Source: Acidobacteriota bacterium | GTDB lineage: Bacteria; Acidobacteriota; Terriglobia; Terriglobales; Acidobacteriaceae | Reading direction: 5' to 3' | Assembly (NCBI GenBank): GCA_018268895.1 | Contig: JAFDVP010000001.1 | Coordinates: forward strand, 310,001 to 374,000 | Length of the DNA: 64,000 nucleotides | Shown here: one piece after another, positions 6,683-15,277 of the stretch | Layout of the letters: each line of letters starts with the position of its first letter | How positions within the stretch are numbered: the stretch's first letter is position 1 | Program-made: the position numbers and the translations under genes | Notes under the pieces: generated by a model | Told to the model about the DNA's origin: nothing | Database searches by the model: none | What the model saw: the letters and a program-made list of their open reading frames with translations, nothing else

Positions 6683-6718
6683 TTGTCATGCCGCAGCGTA
6701 GCTGAGGAACCTGTTTCT
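6683..6718 (+). repeat. Dispersed repeat, TTGTCATxCCG family, copy 1
   Basis: TTGTCATGCCGCAGCG, then GAGGAACCTGTTT. Closely related sequences lie at 8771-8805 and, reversed, at 50069-50107. Confidence 0.6.
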
Positions 6719-6874
6719 CCCTGAACCGTACCTGCACTATGTCCCTCTCTCATCGGCCACCCGGTACTTAACATGAGGCTCATCAGGTGTTTTTCGGTGA
6801 CACATGGCCCGGCTCGGCGTAGCATATGGCCGCAACACAAGCTCTATTTTTGCGAAATGCCGAAAGGATGTCTC

Positions 6875-7393
6875 ATGAAAACAATGCTTCGTCTCCTGGC
6901 AGTTGCCACCTCCCTGTCGTTCGCCCACGCCGCTCTGGCGCAGGCCCCGGCGGGCTCAACCGGACAATGTAAGGACGGATCCTATACCTCTTCGGCGAGC
7001 AAGAGCGGCGCCTGCCGCGGCCATCAGGGCGTCAAGGAATGGTACGCAGCCTCGGCTGCCAAGTCTGCGGCCGCCGCTCCCGCCGCTCCCGCAGCCAAGC
7101 CCGCTCCTGCACCGGCGCCCAAGGCGGCCACGGCTCCAGCAGTAACTCCCGCTCCCGCTGTAGCGGCCGCTCCCGCTGCCTCGGGCAAGATGTCGCCCTC
7201 GGCTCGCGCAGCTTCCATGACGCAGGCCCCCGGCGGTGGCGCTGGAATGGTCTGGGTCAACACCGAGTCCAAGGTCTATCACTGCCCAGGAACGACCTTC
7301 TACGGCAAGACCAAGCAGGGCAAGTACATGTCTGAAGCCGACGCCAAGGCCATGGGAGCCCACGCCGACCACAACCATCCCTGCACTAAATAG
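6875..7393 (+). CDS. Exported DUF3761-type protein with Ala/Pro linker
   Basis: A 172-aa protein. Residues 1-22 form a signal peptide (LLAVATSLSFAHAALAQ). The mature N-terminus has GQCKDGSYTSSASKSGACRGH, the DUF3761 signature with two Cys. A long Ala/Pro-rich linker (about 55-110) follows. The C-terminal segment WVNTESKVYHCPGTTFYGKT, ending KAMGAHADHNHPC, is a second conserved module seen in many Acidobacteria and Proteobacteria proteins. The start at 6875 is preferred over upstream codons because the signal peptide begins there and AAAGGA precedes it. Function is unknown; it is presumably periplasmic. It appears to be a single-gene transcript. Confidence 0.85.
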   Translation: MKTMLRLLAVATSLSFAHAALAQAPAGSTGQCKDGSYTSSASKSGACRGHQGVKEWYAASAAKSAAAAPAAPAAKPAPAPAPKAATAPAVTPAPAVAAAPAASGKMSPSARAASMTQAPGGGAGMVWVNTESKVYHCPGTTFYGKTKQGKYMSEADAKAMGAHADHNHPCTK

Positions 7394-7596
7394 CTGTCAA
7401 GCCCTGAAATGGTGTAAGTATCGGATATCAATAGATTTATAAAGTGCCGATTCGATAACTGCCGCTTGATATCATTGAAAATGAGGCAGAGAAAGGCTTC
7501 CGGCTACCGGAGGCCTTTCTCCTTTGGCACTTGAAATGCCGCGGAAGTCCACCCATAACACGAATGGATAGAATACTTTGCGCAAGAATACGGGGG

Positions 7597-8748
7597 CTAT
7601 CCCCCGAGCGCCTGGTCCAGGTCTGCGACAATGTCCTCCACGTCCTCGATGCCGACCGAGATTCTCATTAGTCCGTCGGTGATCCCCAGCTTCGCGCGTC
7701 CCTCGGCACCTACTGCCGCATGTGTCATCGTTGCCGGATGGCAGATGAGCGTCTCCACGCCGCCCAGCGACTCGGCCAGAAACCCAAGCTTGAGGCGTTT
7801 GGCAAAGGCGTTCGCCTTTGCCAGCGAGCCAAGCTCGATCGAGATCATCGACCCGAACCCGCTCTGCTGACGCTTTGCCAGCTCGTGCTGTGGGTGCTCC
7901 GCGAGTCCCGGATAGAAGACCTTCTTCACCGCCTTGTGGCCCTTGAGAAAGTCGGCGACGGCACGTCCGTTGGCATCGTGCTGCTTCATCCGCACCGCCA
8001 GCGTCTTCACGCCGCGCAGCAGCAGATAGCTTTCAAACGGAGACAGGATCCCGCCCGTGCACTTCTGCACAAACCGGAACCTCTCCGCCTGCTCCGGCCT
8101 CGTGCAGATCAAAACGCCGCCCAGCCCGTCCGAGTGGCCGTTGAGGAACTTCGTCGTCGAGTGCATCACAATGTCCGCGCCCAGCGCGATCGGCTGCTGC
8201 AGGTACGGCGACAGAAACGTGTTGTCGACGCTCAGCTCGACGCCCTTCGCGCGGCAGATATCGGCGACGGCGCGGATGTCGGTGATCGCCATCATCGGGT
8301 TGGTCGGCGTCTCGATGTGGACCAGCTTCGTCGCCGGTGTGATCGCCGCGGCCACGTTCGCGGCCACGCTGGTGTCCACGTAGGTGAACTTCAGGCCGTA
8401 GTTCGCCAGCACCTTGTCGAAGACGCGCTGCGTGCCGCCGTACACGTTGTCCGAGCAGACGACGTGATCGCCCGACTTCATCATCGTGCACATCGCCGTG
8501 ATCGCCGCCATGCCCGAGCCGAAGACATGCGCGCTGGTCCCGCCCTCGAGCGAGCACAGGCTCTCCTCGAGCGCGTCGCGCGTCGGGTTCGTCAGCCGCG
8601 CGTACTCGTGACCCTTGTTCTTGCCGATCTCCTCCTGCTGATAGGTGGAGGTCAGAAAGATCGGCACGTTCACCGCCCCCGTCAGCCCCTCCGGGGCCTG
8701 GCCATCGTGAATCGCCCGCGTCGCAAAGCCTTTTTTCTTGTCCGTCAT
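7597..8748 (-). CDS. PLP-dependent trans-sulfuration enzyme (cystathionine gamma-lyase/synthase family)
   Basis: A 383-aa Cys/Met-metabolism PLP enzyme. The PLP-binding lysine is K200 in HSTTKFLNGHSD. Other family motifs are the phosphate-binding FGSGMAAI, the VHIETPTNP segment, and SLGGVETLICHPATMTHA near the end. The family includes cystathionine gamma-synthase, gamma-lyase and O-acylhomoserine sulfhydrylases, which cannot be separated by eye. The neighbour directly upstream in the same direction is a cystathionine beta-synthase-like enzyme, so an MccB-like gamma-lyase in reverse trans-sulfuration (homocysteine to cysteine) is the better guess. The start at 8748 excludes upstream codons that come from a dispersed repeat. 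GAGAGAC precedes the ATG. Confidence 0.9.
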   Translation of the reverse strand: MTDKKKGFATRAIHDGQAPEGLTGAVNVPIFLTSTYQQEEIGKNKGHEYARLTNPTRDALEESLCSLEGGTSAHVFGSGMAAITAMCTMMKSGDHVVCSDNVYGGTQRVFDKVLANYGLKFTYVDTSVAANVAAAITPATKLVHIETPTNPMMAITDIRAVADICRAKGVELSVDNTFLSPYLQQPIALGADIVMHSTTKFLNGHSDGLGGVLICTRPEQAERFRFVQKCTGGILSPFESYLLLRGVKTLAVRMKQHDANGRAVADFLKGHKAVKKVFYPGLAEHPQHELAKRQQSGFGSMISIELGSLAKANAFAKRLKLGFLAESLGGVETLICHPATMTHAAVGAEGRAKLGITDGLMRISVGIEDVEDIVADLDQALGG

Positions 8749-8770
8749 GAGGTCTCTCTTGGTATTTAGT

Positions 8771-8805
8771 TTGTCATTCCGAGCGAAGTCGAGGAACCTG
8801 CATTT
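8771..8805 (+). repeat. Dispersed repeat, TTGTCATxCCG family, copy 2
   Basis: TTGTCATTCCGAGCGAAG, then GAGGAACCTGCATTT, in the gap between the two trans-sulfuration genes. It matches 6683-6718 and the reverse of 50069-50107. Confidence 0.65.
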
Positions 8806-8833
8806 CGCATCCCAGCCACAAAAGTTCGAGTGC

Positions 8834-8862
8834 CCCACCCTTCGCAATATGCGAAGGGTGGG
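8834..8862. repeat. Perfect 13-bp-stem hairpin between the trans-sulfuration genes
   Basis: CCCACCCTTCGCA (8834-8846) pairs with TGCGAAGGGTGGG (8850-8862) around an ATA loop. It may lower read-through from the upstream gene or be a dispersed palindrome. No T run follows. Confidence 0.6.
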
Positions 8863-8874
8863 AGTGAATACGAC

Positions 8875-9789
8875 TCAATCCAGCAACCCCTTCGATAAAT
8901 ACCGCTCCGCCGAATCCGGAATCACCGTCACGACTCGCTTTCCCTGACCAAGCTCAGAGGCAATCTCAACCGCAGCGCAAACCACGGCTCCGGCGCTCGA
9001 CCCCGCAAAGACGCCTGTCTCGGCAGCCAGCCGTTTTACCATCTCGAATGCGGGCGGATCCATCACGCGAATGATCCTGTCGCAGACGCTTGCGTCGAAG
9101 GTCGCCGGAATGAACGAGACGCCGATGCCTTCCACCTTGTGCGGCCCCGGCTCGCCCCCTTGCAGGATGCTGCCCTGGGGTTCGACGGCTACTGCGACGA
9201 TGTCCGCGCGCTGCTTCTTGAGAAACCGTGCAACGCCGGTAAATGTTCCCGCCGACCCTACGCCGGAGACCCAGGCGTCGACGCGGCCTTCCATCTGCTC
9301 CCATAGCTCGACGGCGGTCGTCTGCTCGTGAAAATCCGGGTTAGCGGGGTTCTCAAACTGCAAGGCAGCAAAGGCCCCTTCAGTCTGCTCCTCGAAGGCA
9401 AGCGCGCGCCGGATCGCGCCCGACATTCCTTCGGCCTCCGGCGTGCGGACCACAGTCGCGCCGAGTCCACGCATCAGGATGCACTTCTCCTCGGCGAACC
9501 CCTCCGGCACGTAAAGCATGACCTTGTAGCCGCGGTTGACGCCGATCAACGCCAGCCCCACGCCGGTGTTTCCCGCCGTCGCCTCGACAATCGTCGAGCC
9601 GGGTTTGAGTTCGCCCCGCCGCTCGGCATCGAGAACGATCCCCAGCGCGGCGCGGTCCTTCACGCTTCCGCCGGGATTGAGATATTCGAGCTTCGCCCAT
9701 ATCTCCGCGCCGCCCTCGGGCTCCAGCGCCTTCAGGCGAAGTATCGGCGTCTGTCCTACAAGATCAAGAACTGTTTCAGACTTGCGCAT
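8875..9789 (-). CDS. Cysteine synthase / cystathionine beta-synthase family PLP enzyme
   Basis: A 304-aa fold-type II PLP enzyme. K44 in GGSVKDR binds PLP, and the substrate loop is EATAGNTGVGLA. GSAGTFTG, PQGSILQGG and the C-terminal PDSAERYLS follow the MccA/cysteine-synthase pattern. EATAGNTG and the SAERYLSK ending resemble the bacterial MccA-type cystathionine beta-synthase more than CysK, but this is judgement by eye. There is no CBS regulatory domain. The ATG at 9789 lies two bases after the stop of the upstream VWFA gene, so translation is probably coupled. With the following gamma-lyase-like gene it would form a reverse trans-sulfuration pair. Confidence 0.88.
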   Translation of the reverse strand: MRKSETVLDLVGQTPILRLKALEPEGGAEIWAKLEYLNPGGSVKDRAALGIVLDAERRGELKPGSTIVEATAGNTGVGLALIGVNRGYKVMLYVPEGFAEEKCILMRGLGATVVRTPEAEGMSGAIRRALAFEEQTEGAFAALQFENPANPDFHEQTTAVELWEQMEGRVDAWVSGVGSAGTFTGVARFLKKQRADIVAVAVEPQGSILQGGEPGPHKVEGIGVSFIPATFDASVCDRIIRVMDPPAFEMVKRLAAETGVFAGSSAGAVVCAAVEIASELGQGKRVVTVIPDSAERYLSKGLLD

Positions 9790-9791
9790 CT

Positions 9792-10949
9792 TCAGGGCCT
9801 GCCACCCGCAGAGCCTGTGGGTTTGATGTTCGCCGCCGCATCTCCGTTCGCCGGGTTGTTGGCGATCTTCGGGTAGTAGCCGGTTCGCGTCCTTACCGAG
9901 AGCTTGCCCATGCTCTTTGCCTTGGCGTCGACGTGGATCTGGCGATAGCCGCCAAGCGTGGGCGACTTGGTCGAGTGATACGCGATGGTGTACTGCGTGC
10001 GGATGTCGCGGGCCACCTCGGCTGCGATCGGATCGACTTCCTTGAGCGACCTGGGGAAGTATGCTGCTCCGCCGGTCTGCTCGCTCAGCGTCTCCAATAC
10101 GCGGCGGGCATGGCGGGCCTCACGCTTGTCCGTGTCCTGGCCGAAGAGCAGGCCAACGCAGTAGATCACGGGCCCATCGAGGTCCTGAATCCTGCGGATC
10201 GCCTGTTCAAGCGACGCGGTCGAGGCATTGTCCTCGCCATCGGTCACAATCAATAGCACCTGCTTGGGATGTCTTGCGTTTTTTGACAGGTAATCTGCTG
10301 AGGCGACGAGAGCATCGTAGATGGCTGTGCCGCCGCTGGATTTCACATAGCTCAGCCCCTGCCGCAGCTTGTCGATATCGTTGGTGAAGTCCTGGTCAAT
10401 GAACGCTTCCCATGAGAAGTCAACGACGAAGGCCTCATCCTCCTTGTTCGACAGCTTGACTAGATCAAGCGCGGCCTGCTCCACGGCGGCTCGCTTGTCG
10501 TACATCGAGCCGGAGCTGTCGATCAGGATGCCCAGCGAGACCGGCAGGTCCTCGTGGCGGAACGAGGCAATCGTCTGCGGGACGCCATCCTCATAGACCC
10601 GGAAGTCATCCTTGCCGAGCGTCAGGATCGACTTGCCGTTTGAGTCGAGCACGGTCGCATTCAGTCGCACCTCGTAGGCGTCGGTGCGAAGCGTGTACTT
10701 GCCGTGCTCGCGTTCGATCACACCTGGCCGGTCAGGTTCTTCCGTGCCAGTCGTGCGCGACGCCGGAGTATCCGGATCGGGCGAAGCGATAGGATCGCGA
10801 TCCACTGTCAGCGATGGCTGTGACACAGAGCCAGCCTGTTGCACGGCCGGCGACTGCCCCAGCAGAGCTAACTCGCCTGCGCGCACAGGTTGCGTTAAGA
10901 TCATCGCTGCCCCAGCCAACAGCGGCAGGGCTCTACTCCGAAGGCGCAT
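9792..10949 (-). CDS. Exported VWFA-related protein (second of a pair)
   Basis: A 385-aa protein of the acidobacterial VWFA-related type (TIGR03436-like). Residues 1-24 form a signal peptide. A Ser/Pro-rich stretch is followed by the small beta domain (YEVRLNATVLDSNGKSILTL), then the von Willebrand A domain with the MIDAS motif DSSGSM (ILIDSSGSMYDKRAAV). TDGEDN lies later in the domain. The C-terminal YTIAYHSTKSPTLGGYRQIHV is the usual tail of this family. Its start overlaps the end of the first VWFA gene by 17 bp. Function is unknown; metal-dependent protein binding outside the cytoplasm is the family expectation. Confidence 0.9.
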   Translation of the reverse strand: MRLRSRALPLLAGAAMILTQPVRAGELALLGQSPAVQQAGSVSQPSLTVDRDPIASPDPDTPASRTTGTEEPDRPGVIEREHGKYTLRTDAYEVRLNATVLDSNGKSILTLGKDDFRVYEDGVPQTIASFRHEDLPVSLGILIDSSGSMYDKRAAVEQAALDLVKLSNKEDEAFVVDFSWEAFIDQDFTNDIDKLRQGLSYVKSSGGTAIYDALVASADYLSKNARHPKQVLLIVTDGEDNASTASLEQAIRRIQDLDGPVIYCVGLLFGQDTDKREARHARRVLETLSEQTGGAAYFPRSLKEVDPIAAEVARDIRTQYTIAYHSTKSPTLGGYRQIHVDAKAKSMGKLSVRTRTGYYPKIANNPANGDAAANIKPTGSAGGRP

Positions 10950-12030
10950 AGTACCCCTGGCGATTGTGCACCGTCAGCGGAGGCAGCCCCGGCGGCGGCA
11001 CAAGTCGTATCTTCAATTTACGCCAGTTGCCGTCCTTCTTCATGTCGGATGGCCTGTAGCCGAGCACGTATTCGTTGCGCAGCTCGGCGCTGATGCGCGT
11101 CGCGATATCGCTCAGGTCGGCGATGTCGCCTACGCGGAACAGCCGGCCGCCGGTCATCTCGCAGATATCGCTCAGCAGCACCGGCCCCATCTGCTCCTCC
11201 TGCGTGGGAGCGTACTGGTCGAAGATGCCGATGGAATAGATCTGCACGTCGCTTTCGCGTACCGCGCGGCGCAGCTCGCCTTCGGTGTAGCGGCTGCGGT
11301 TGTCGCCGCCGTCCGAGATGATGAGCAGCGCCTTGCGCTCGTACTTTGCATCGCGCAGCTTGTTCATGCCCAGGTAGACGGCGTCGATCAGCGCGGTGCG
11401 GTTCTCGGGCTTCAGCATCACCATGCGCGCTTCCACGTCGTCCACGTCGGAGGTGTAGTCGACGATCACCGCCGGACGGTCGTTGAAGCCGACGACGAAG
11501 AACTCGTCCAGCGGGTTCGAGGTGCGGAGGAACTCGCTGAGCGCCTTGCGCGCCCGCATGAATTTGGAACCCATGCTTCCGCTAAGGTCGAAGACGATGC
11601 CGATGGTGACCGGTGCATCTTCGGTGGAGAAGCTCTTGATCGACTGGCCGACGTTGTTGTCGTAGACCTCGAAGTTCTCCTTCTCAAGCCCGGTGACCAG
11701 GCGATTGAGAGGGTCGGTGACCGTAGCGGGAACAAGAACAAGATTGACGTCTACGCGAATTCTCGAGTCGCGACGGTGCGCCGTAGCCCCAGCGGCAACG
11801 GCATCCGGCCCTTCAAGGACTGGCTTTGACTCTTCAGGCGTCTTGGGTGGAGGGGGCGGGGTTGGGGTATGCACCTCGCCGAGAGGGTTTTCCTGCGCGA
11901 CCGCGCATGGCGTCACCACGCCCGGCACCGCCGCCATGAAGATCCACATGGCTGCGCCAACTAACCAGCGGGGGGACGGCCGCTTCCTGTAACCGAAAAC
12001 TCTTCTTACATCCTGCATGGCCTTGGTCAT
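10933..12030 (-). CDS. Exported VWFA-related protein (first of a pair)
   Basis: A 365-aa paralogue of the next gene. Residues about 20-46 form a signal segment (WLVGAAMWIFMAAVPGVVTPCAVAQ), followed by a Pro-rich linker. The VWFA domain has the MIDAS motif FDLSGSMGS, then SDGGDN, and the family tail NEYVLGYRPSDMKKDGNWRKL. It is the first gene of a four-gene operon: VWFA, VWFA, cystathionine beta-synthase-like, gamma-lyase-like. The intergenic distances are -17 bp, 2 bp and 126 bp. Why exported VWFA proteins are transcribed with sulfur-amino-acid genes is not clear from sequence. Confidence 0.9.
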   Translation of the reverse strand: MTKAMQDVRRVFGYRKRPSPRWLVGAAMWIFMAAVPGVVTPCAVAQENPLGEVHTPTPPPPPKTPEESKPVLEGPDAVAAGATAHRRDSRIRVDVNLVLVPATVTDPLNRLVTGLEKENFEVYDNNVGQSIKSFSTEDAPVTIGIVFDLSGSMGSKFMRARKALSEFLRTSNPLDEFFVVGFNDRPAVIVDYTSDVDDVEARMVMLKPENRTALIDAVYLGMNKLRDAKYERKALLIISDGGDNRSRYTEGELRRAVRESDVQIYSIGIFDQYAPTQEEQMGPVLLSDICEMTGGRLFRVGDIADLSDIATRISAELRNEYVLGYRPSDMKKDGNWRKLKIRLVPPPGLPPLTVHNRQGYYAPSE

Positions 12031-12274
12031 CTCCGCGACCTGAGCTGCGTACTGGCCGGCTATCTGAAAGCCCTCTCGTTGGTTTACCGGTAGAGAAACA
12101 GTGTTTCCGAATCGAACTCCGTCCGCAGACTATACACCGAAATCCTGCGGTCCGTTATGCCTGTTCTTTAAGATAGACGTTGCCTGCAATGAGGTTGTCA
12201 TCCTTTTGCAAACATCCCAACGCGCGAACAGCTAAACCAGCACCAATCCAGTCCTGATTGGACGGCAAAACCCG

Positions 12275-12280
12275 TACAAT
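12275..12280 (+). promoter_or_regulatory. -10 box for the DUF1015 gene
   Basis: TACAAT, 38 bases before the ATG at 12319. The same TACAATCG string precedes the genes at 13776 and 5003. The -35 match is poor. Confidence 0.4.
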
Positions 12281-12318
12281 CGATACATATCCTTCGATTT
12301 GGAGACTCTAAGACCAGC

Positions 12319-13674
12319 ATGGCCCGCATCTATCCCTTTCGCGCCCTCCGGTACGATCCCGCCCGCGTCAACATGGAAGACGTTGTCACCCAGCCCTACG
12401 ACAAGATCTCGCCGGCCATGCAGGATCGCTACTACGCGGCTAGCCCCTACAACCTGATCCGCGTCATTCTGGGCAAGCATCTGCCCGGCGACACCGAAGA
12501 AGAGAACGTCTACACCCGCGCAGCCGCGACGCTCAAGGAGTGGCGCAAAGACCACATCCTGGCCGAAGAGGCGGAGCCTGCGCTCTACGGCTACTCGCAA
12601 ACCTACACCGTGCCTCACACCGACGAGGTGCGCGAGCGCCGCGGCTTCATCGCCCTCGGCCATCTCTACGACTACGCAGACAAGGTCGTCTACCGCCACG
12701 AGCAGACCTTCCCAAAGCACAAGAGCGACCGCATGAGTCTGTTCAAGGCCACGCGCGCCTACTGCGAGCAGATTTACATGCTTTACTCCGACCCGGCGTT
12801 CACGGCGGAGAAGCTGATCTTCGGAGCCAAAGGGCCGAATGGGTTCGACGACAACCCCGCCGACCTGGCCATCACCGATGAGTACGGCGTCGTGCACAAG
12901 GTATGGAAGCTCACCGACCCCAGTCTGATCAACCTGATCGTGACGGCCATGGCCGACAAGAAGCTGATTATCGCCGACGGCCATCATCGCTACGAGACAT
13001 CCGTGGCCTATGCCAAGGAGCGCTCGGCGCAGTTGAAGCTGCCGCTGAACCAGCCCCGCGACGAGGACGAGAAGCTCTCGACCGGCAACCTGCCCGTCCC
13101 GGCTTTTCCAGAGGCGGCGATGATGATGACCTTCGTCAACATGGAGGCCCCGGGGATCACGATCCTTCCCACGCATCGCGTTGTGCACGGCCTTGAGGGT
13201 TTCTCTTCGCCCGACTTTATTACGAAGGCCAGCGGCTACTTCACGATCAAGGAGATTCCGTCGCCTGACATCTCTCTGCTGAAGGACACGAAGGGCACTG
13301 CGTTTATCGCCGCCACCGGCGATGGCAACTACCTGCTGACGGCAAAGCCCGAGGCGATGGAGGAGGCCCTCAAGGACCTGCCCGCGCGCCAGCGCCAGCT
13401 CGATGTCGTGCAACTGCATCGCATCGTGCTCGACAAGCTGCTGGGGCTGGATCAGGAGACGATTACCCGCCTGGGCAATGTGCAGTATCTGCGCGAGGCC
13501 GACGAGGCGGCGGCGCTGGTGACGAACGGCGAGGCAAACATCGCCTTCCTGATCAAGCCGATTACGCTGGACCAGTTGAAGGATGTCTCGCTGGCGGGCG
13601 ATGTGATGCCGCAGAAGTCGACGGACTTCTACCCCAAGCTGCTGAGCGGCCTCGCCATCTACGCACTGGACTAA
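12319..13674 (+). CDS. DUF1015 family protein
   Basis: A 451-aa cytoplasmic protein of the DUF1015 family. Typical signatures are the N-terminal YPFRALRYDP, VVTQPYDKISPAMQDRYY, SPYNLIRVILG, and in the middle IADGHHRYETSVAYAKE. The family is widespread in bacteria and archaea; its activity is not established to my knowledge. Full length, with no odd feature. A stretch of about 290 bp separates it from the divergent VWFA operon and holds the -10 box at 12275. A long reading frame on the opposite strand is a high-GC shadow. A stem-loop at 13683-13711 follows the gene. Confidence 0.9.
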   Translation: MARIYPFRALRYDPARVNMEDVVTQPYDKISPAMQDRYYAASPYNLIRVILGKHLPGDTEEENVYTRAAATLKEWRKDHILAEEAEPALYGYSQTYTVPHTDEVRERRGFIALGHLYDYADKVVYRHEQTFPKHKSDRMSLFKATRAYCEQIYMLYSDPAFTAEKLIFGAKGPNGFDDNPADLAITDEYGVVHKVWKLTDPSLINLIVTAMADKKLIIADGHHRYETSVAYAKERSAQLKLPLNQPRDEDEKLSTGNLPVPAFPEAAMMMTFVNMEAPGITILPTHRVVHGLEGFSSPDFITKASGYFTIKEIPSPDISLLKDTKGTAFIAATGDGNYLLTAKPEAMEEALKDLPARQRQLDVVQLHRIVLDKLLGLDQETITRLGNVQYLREADEAAALVTNGEANIAFLIKPITLDQLKDVSLAGDVMPQKSTDFYPKLLSGLAIYALD

Positions 13675-13682
13675 ACTCACGG

Positions 13683-13711
13683 GCGCGGCCCGCTCGACTC
13701 CTGGGCCGCGC
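13683..13711 (+). terminator. Stem-loop after the DUF1015 gene
   Basis: GCGCGGCCC (13683-13691) pairs with GGGCCGCGC (13703-13711), followed by the short pyrimidine tail TCTTGC. Weak as an intrinsic terminator but well placed. Confidence 0.5.
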
Positions 13712-13747
13712 TCTTGCAACAGCAATACGGAACGCCACGACTGCCGG

Positions 13748-13753
13748 TACAAT
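13748..13753 (+). promoter_or_regulatory. -10 box for the amidase-gerMN-murI operon
   Basis: TACAAT, 22 bases before the GTG start at 13776. Confidence 0.4.
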
Positions 13754-13775
13754 CGAAGCGCACTCCCCACGAGCC

Positions 13776-14651
13776 GTGACCAATACCCGCCTCTCCATCC
13801 TCAAAGCCGCGACCGCGTTGGTCCTGTGCTCCGTCGCCGGCATCTCGCAGACGCCTGACGCGCCGCAGCCTGCGGTTCCGTCTCCGCCGAAGCCTCTACC
13901 TTCGTTCTACCGCAACGTTGTCGTTATAGATCCTGCGCATGGTGGCCCGGACAATGGGGCACAGTTGCCGGACGATGTTCTCGAAAGGAATGTGACGCTG
14001 GCGTTTGCCCAGAAGCTGCGTCCTTTGCTTGCGGCACAGGGATTTGCCGTTACCGCTACGCGCGACTCCGATCCAACGGAGATGTTGACGGCCGACCAGC
14101 GTGCCGGAATGGCCAACCACTCCCGTCCGCTGGCGTGCCTTCTTCTGCACGCGACATCGAGCGGCACCGGCATCCACGTGGCATCTTCTTCGCTGAGCGC
14201 TACGGACGATATGCAGCCGCGTGCGCTGCGCTGGGATGCGGCGCAGGCGGGTTCCGCGGCGATGAGCCTACGGCTGGCGAACGAGGTCGGTCTCGCCCTC
14301 TCGAACGCGCATCTGCCTGTGGTCCTGCTGCGGGCTTCGGTCCCGCCGATCGATAACCTGACCTGTCCGGCGATCATCGTCGAGATTGCGCCGCTGGTTC
14401 CCGCAGGAGGCAGCCGCTCTCCTGTAACTGACGCCACCTACCAACAGCATGTGGCGGAGGCGATCGCGCTCGGGCTTGCGAGCTTCCGCACGCACAACGC
14501 GCCTGCGCCGGCAGCACCGTCTCCAACGCCGCGACCGGCAACGTCAGAGGCATCGCCTGCTCCCAAACCGGCATCGCCTGCTCCCGCCGCCAAACCCGAA
14601 GCAAAGCCGCCTGTCACTGCGCCTGCCGCAAATCCAGGAGCGCCGCGATGA
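13776..14651 (+). CDS. Exported N-acetylmuramoyl-L-alanine amidase-like protein
   Basis: A 291-aa protein that starts with GTG. Residues 1-25 form a signal peptide. The amidase_3 fold is visible: VVIDPAHGGPDNGAQL carries the first zinc His, DVLERNVTLAFAQKL the Glu, LLLHATSSGTG the second His, and CPAIIVEIAPL the late acidic region. The C-terminal 50 residues are a Pro/Ala tail. It should act on peptidoglycan in the periplasm. The usual SIHAN around the second His is changed to LLHATS, so catalytic competence is likely but not certain. It is translationally coupled (ATGA) to the GerMN gene and heads the operon amidase-GerMN-murI. Confidence 0.8.
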   Translation: MTNTRLSILKAATALVLCSVAGISQTPDAPQPAVPSPPKPLPSFYRNVVVIDPAHGGPDNGAQLPDDVLERNVTLAFAQKLRPLLAAQGFAVTATRDSDPTEMLTADQRAGMANHSRPLACLLLHATSSGTGIHVASSSLSATDDMQPRALRWDAAQAGSAAMSLRLANEVGLALSNAHLPVVLLRASVPPIDNLTCPAIIVEIAPLVPAGGSRSPVTDATYQQHVAEAIALGLASFRTHNAPAPAAPSPTPRPATSEASPAPKPASPAPAAKPEAKPPVTAPAANPGAPR

Positions 14652-15277
14652 TCCCTCGTTATCAACGCATTTTGTTCTGGAGCCTGGTGGGGAGCATCCT
14701 GCTGATGATGGCGTTTCTTCTGCGCGGCTGCCAGCAGGCGCACAAGCGGCTGACAGCGCTCAACAATGCAACCCCCATCGCCGCGCCCTCATCCGCTGCG
14801 CTGGAGGACGTCACCCTGTACATGGCAAGCGATGCCGATGCCACGATCACGGCGACAAGCGGCAAAGTAGCGCTGCCGCAGGAGCCTTCGCAGCGTGCGC
14901 GGGCACTGCTTGAATACCTGCTGGCGCAGTATGCTCAGACGGACTCGGCGCATCCTCTGCAAAGCGGGGCGTCAGTCGACGATGTGTTCCTTCTAGCCGA
15001 TCACTCATCGAGAGAGAAGGGGCAGGTTGCCGTCATCAACCTGCGAGGGGCCTTCGTCGACGGTCATCCATCCGGCGTCGAGGTGGAAGACCTGACCATC
15101 AAGTCCATTGTCGGCACGCTTCATGGAGCGTTTCCTCAGATCACAAAGATCCGCTTTCTGGTCGACGGTCAGCCGCATGACACGCTGGCGGGACATGCCG
15201 ATCTTGGCCGCGACTATCCGGCGATCGATACAACCGCGCGGCCAACCGCGCCAAGCGAGGCAGCGACCCAGCCATGA
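14648..15277 (+). CDS. GerMN domain membrane-anchored protein
   Basis: A 209-aa protein with an N-terminal membrane anchor (about residues 9-27, ILFWSLVGSILLMMAFLL), a Cys right after it, and one GerMN domain (about 55-190; VTLYMASDADATI, then RARALLEYLLAQYAQT, and VAVINLRGAFVDGHPSG). GerMN domains occur in spore germination protein GerM and in many non-sporulating bacteria near amidases and cell-wall genes. Start and stop overlap both neighbours by four bases (ATGA), so it is strictly co-translated with the amidase and glutamate racemase genes. A cell-envelope role is inferred from this context. Confidence 0.85.
   Translation: MIPRYQRILFWSLVGSILLMMAFLLRGCQQAHKRLTALNNATPIAAPSSAALEDVTLYMASDADATITATSGKVALPQEPSQRARALLEYLLAQYAQTDSAHPLQSGASVDDVFLLADHSSREKGQVAVINLRGAFVDGHPSGVEVEDLTIKSIVGTLHGAFPQITKIRFLVDGQPHDTLAGHADLGRDYPAIDTTARPTAPSEAATQP

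Noticed and set aside
7720..8769. 349-aa plus-strand frame
   Set aside because: Antisense shadow of the trans-sulfuration gene; Arg/His/Leu-rich composition without domains.
12031..12318. Possible tRNA-like segment (AATCGAACTCC) in the intergenic region
   Set aside because: No acceptor stem or anticodon arm could be built around it; chance match.
12232..13770. 512-aa reading frame on the minus strand
   Set aside because: Complete antisense shadow of the DUF1015 gene, whose family motifs are clear; high GC creates long open antisense frames.
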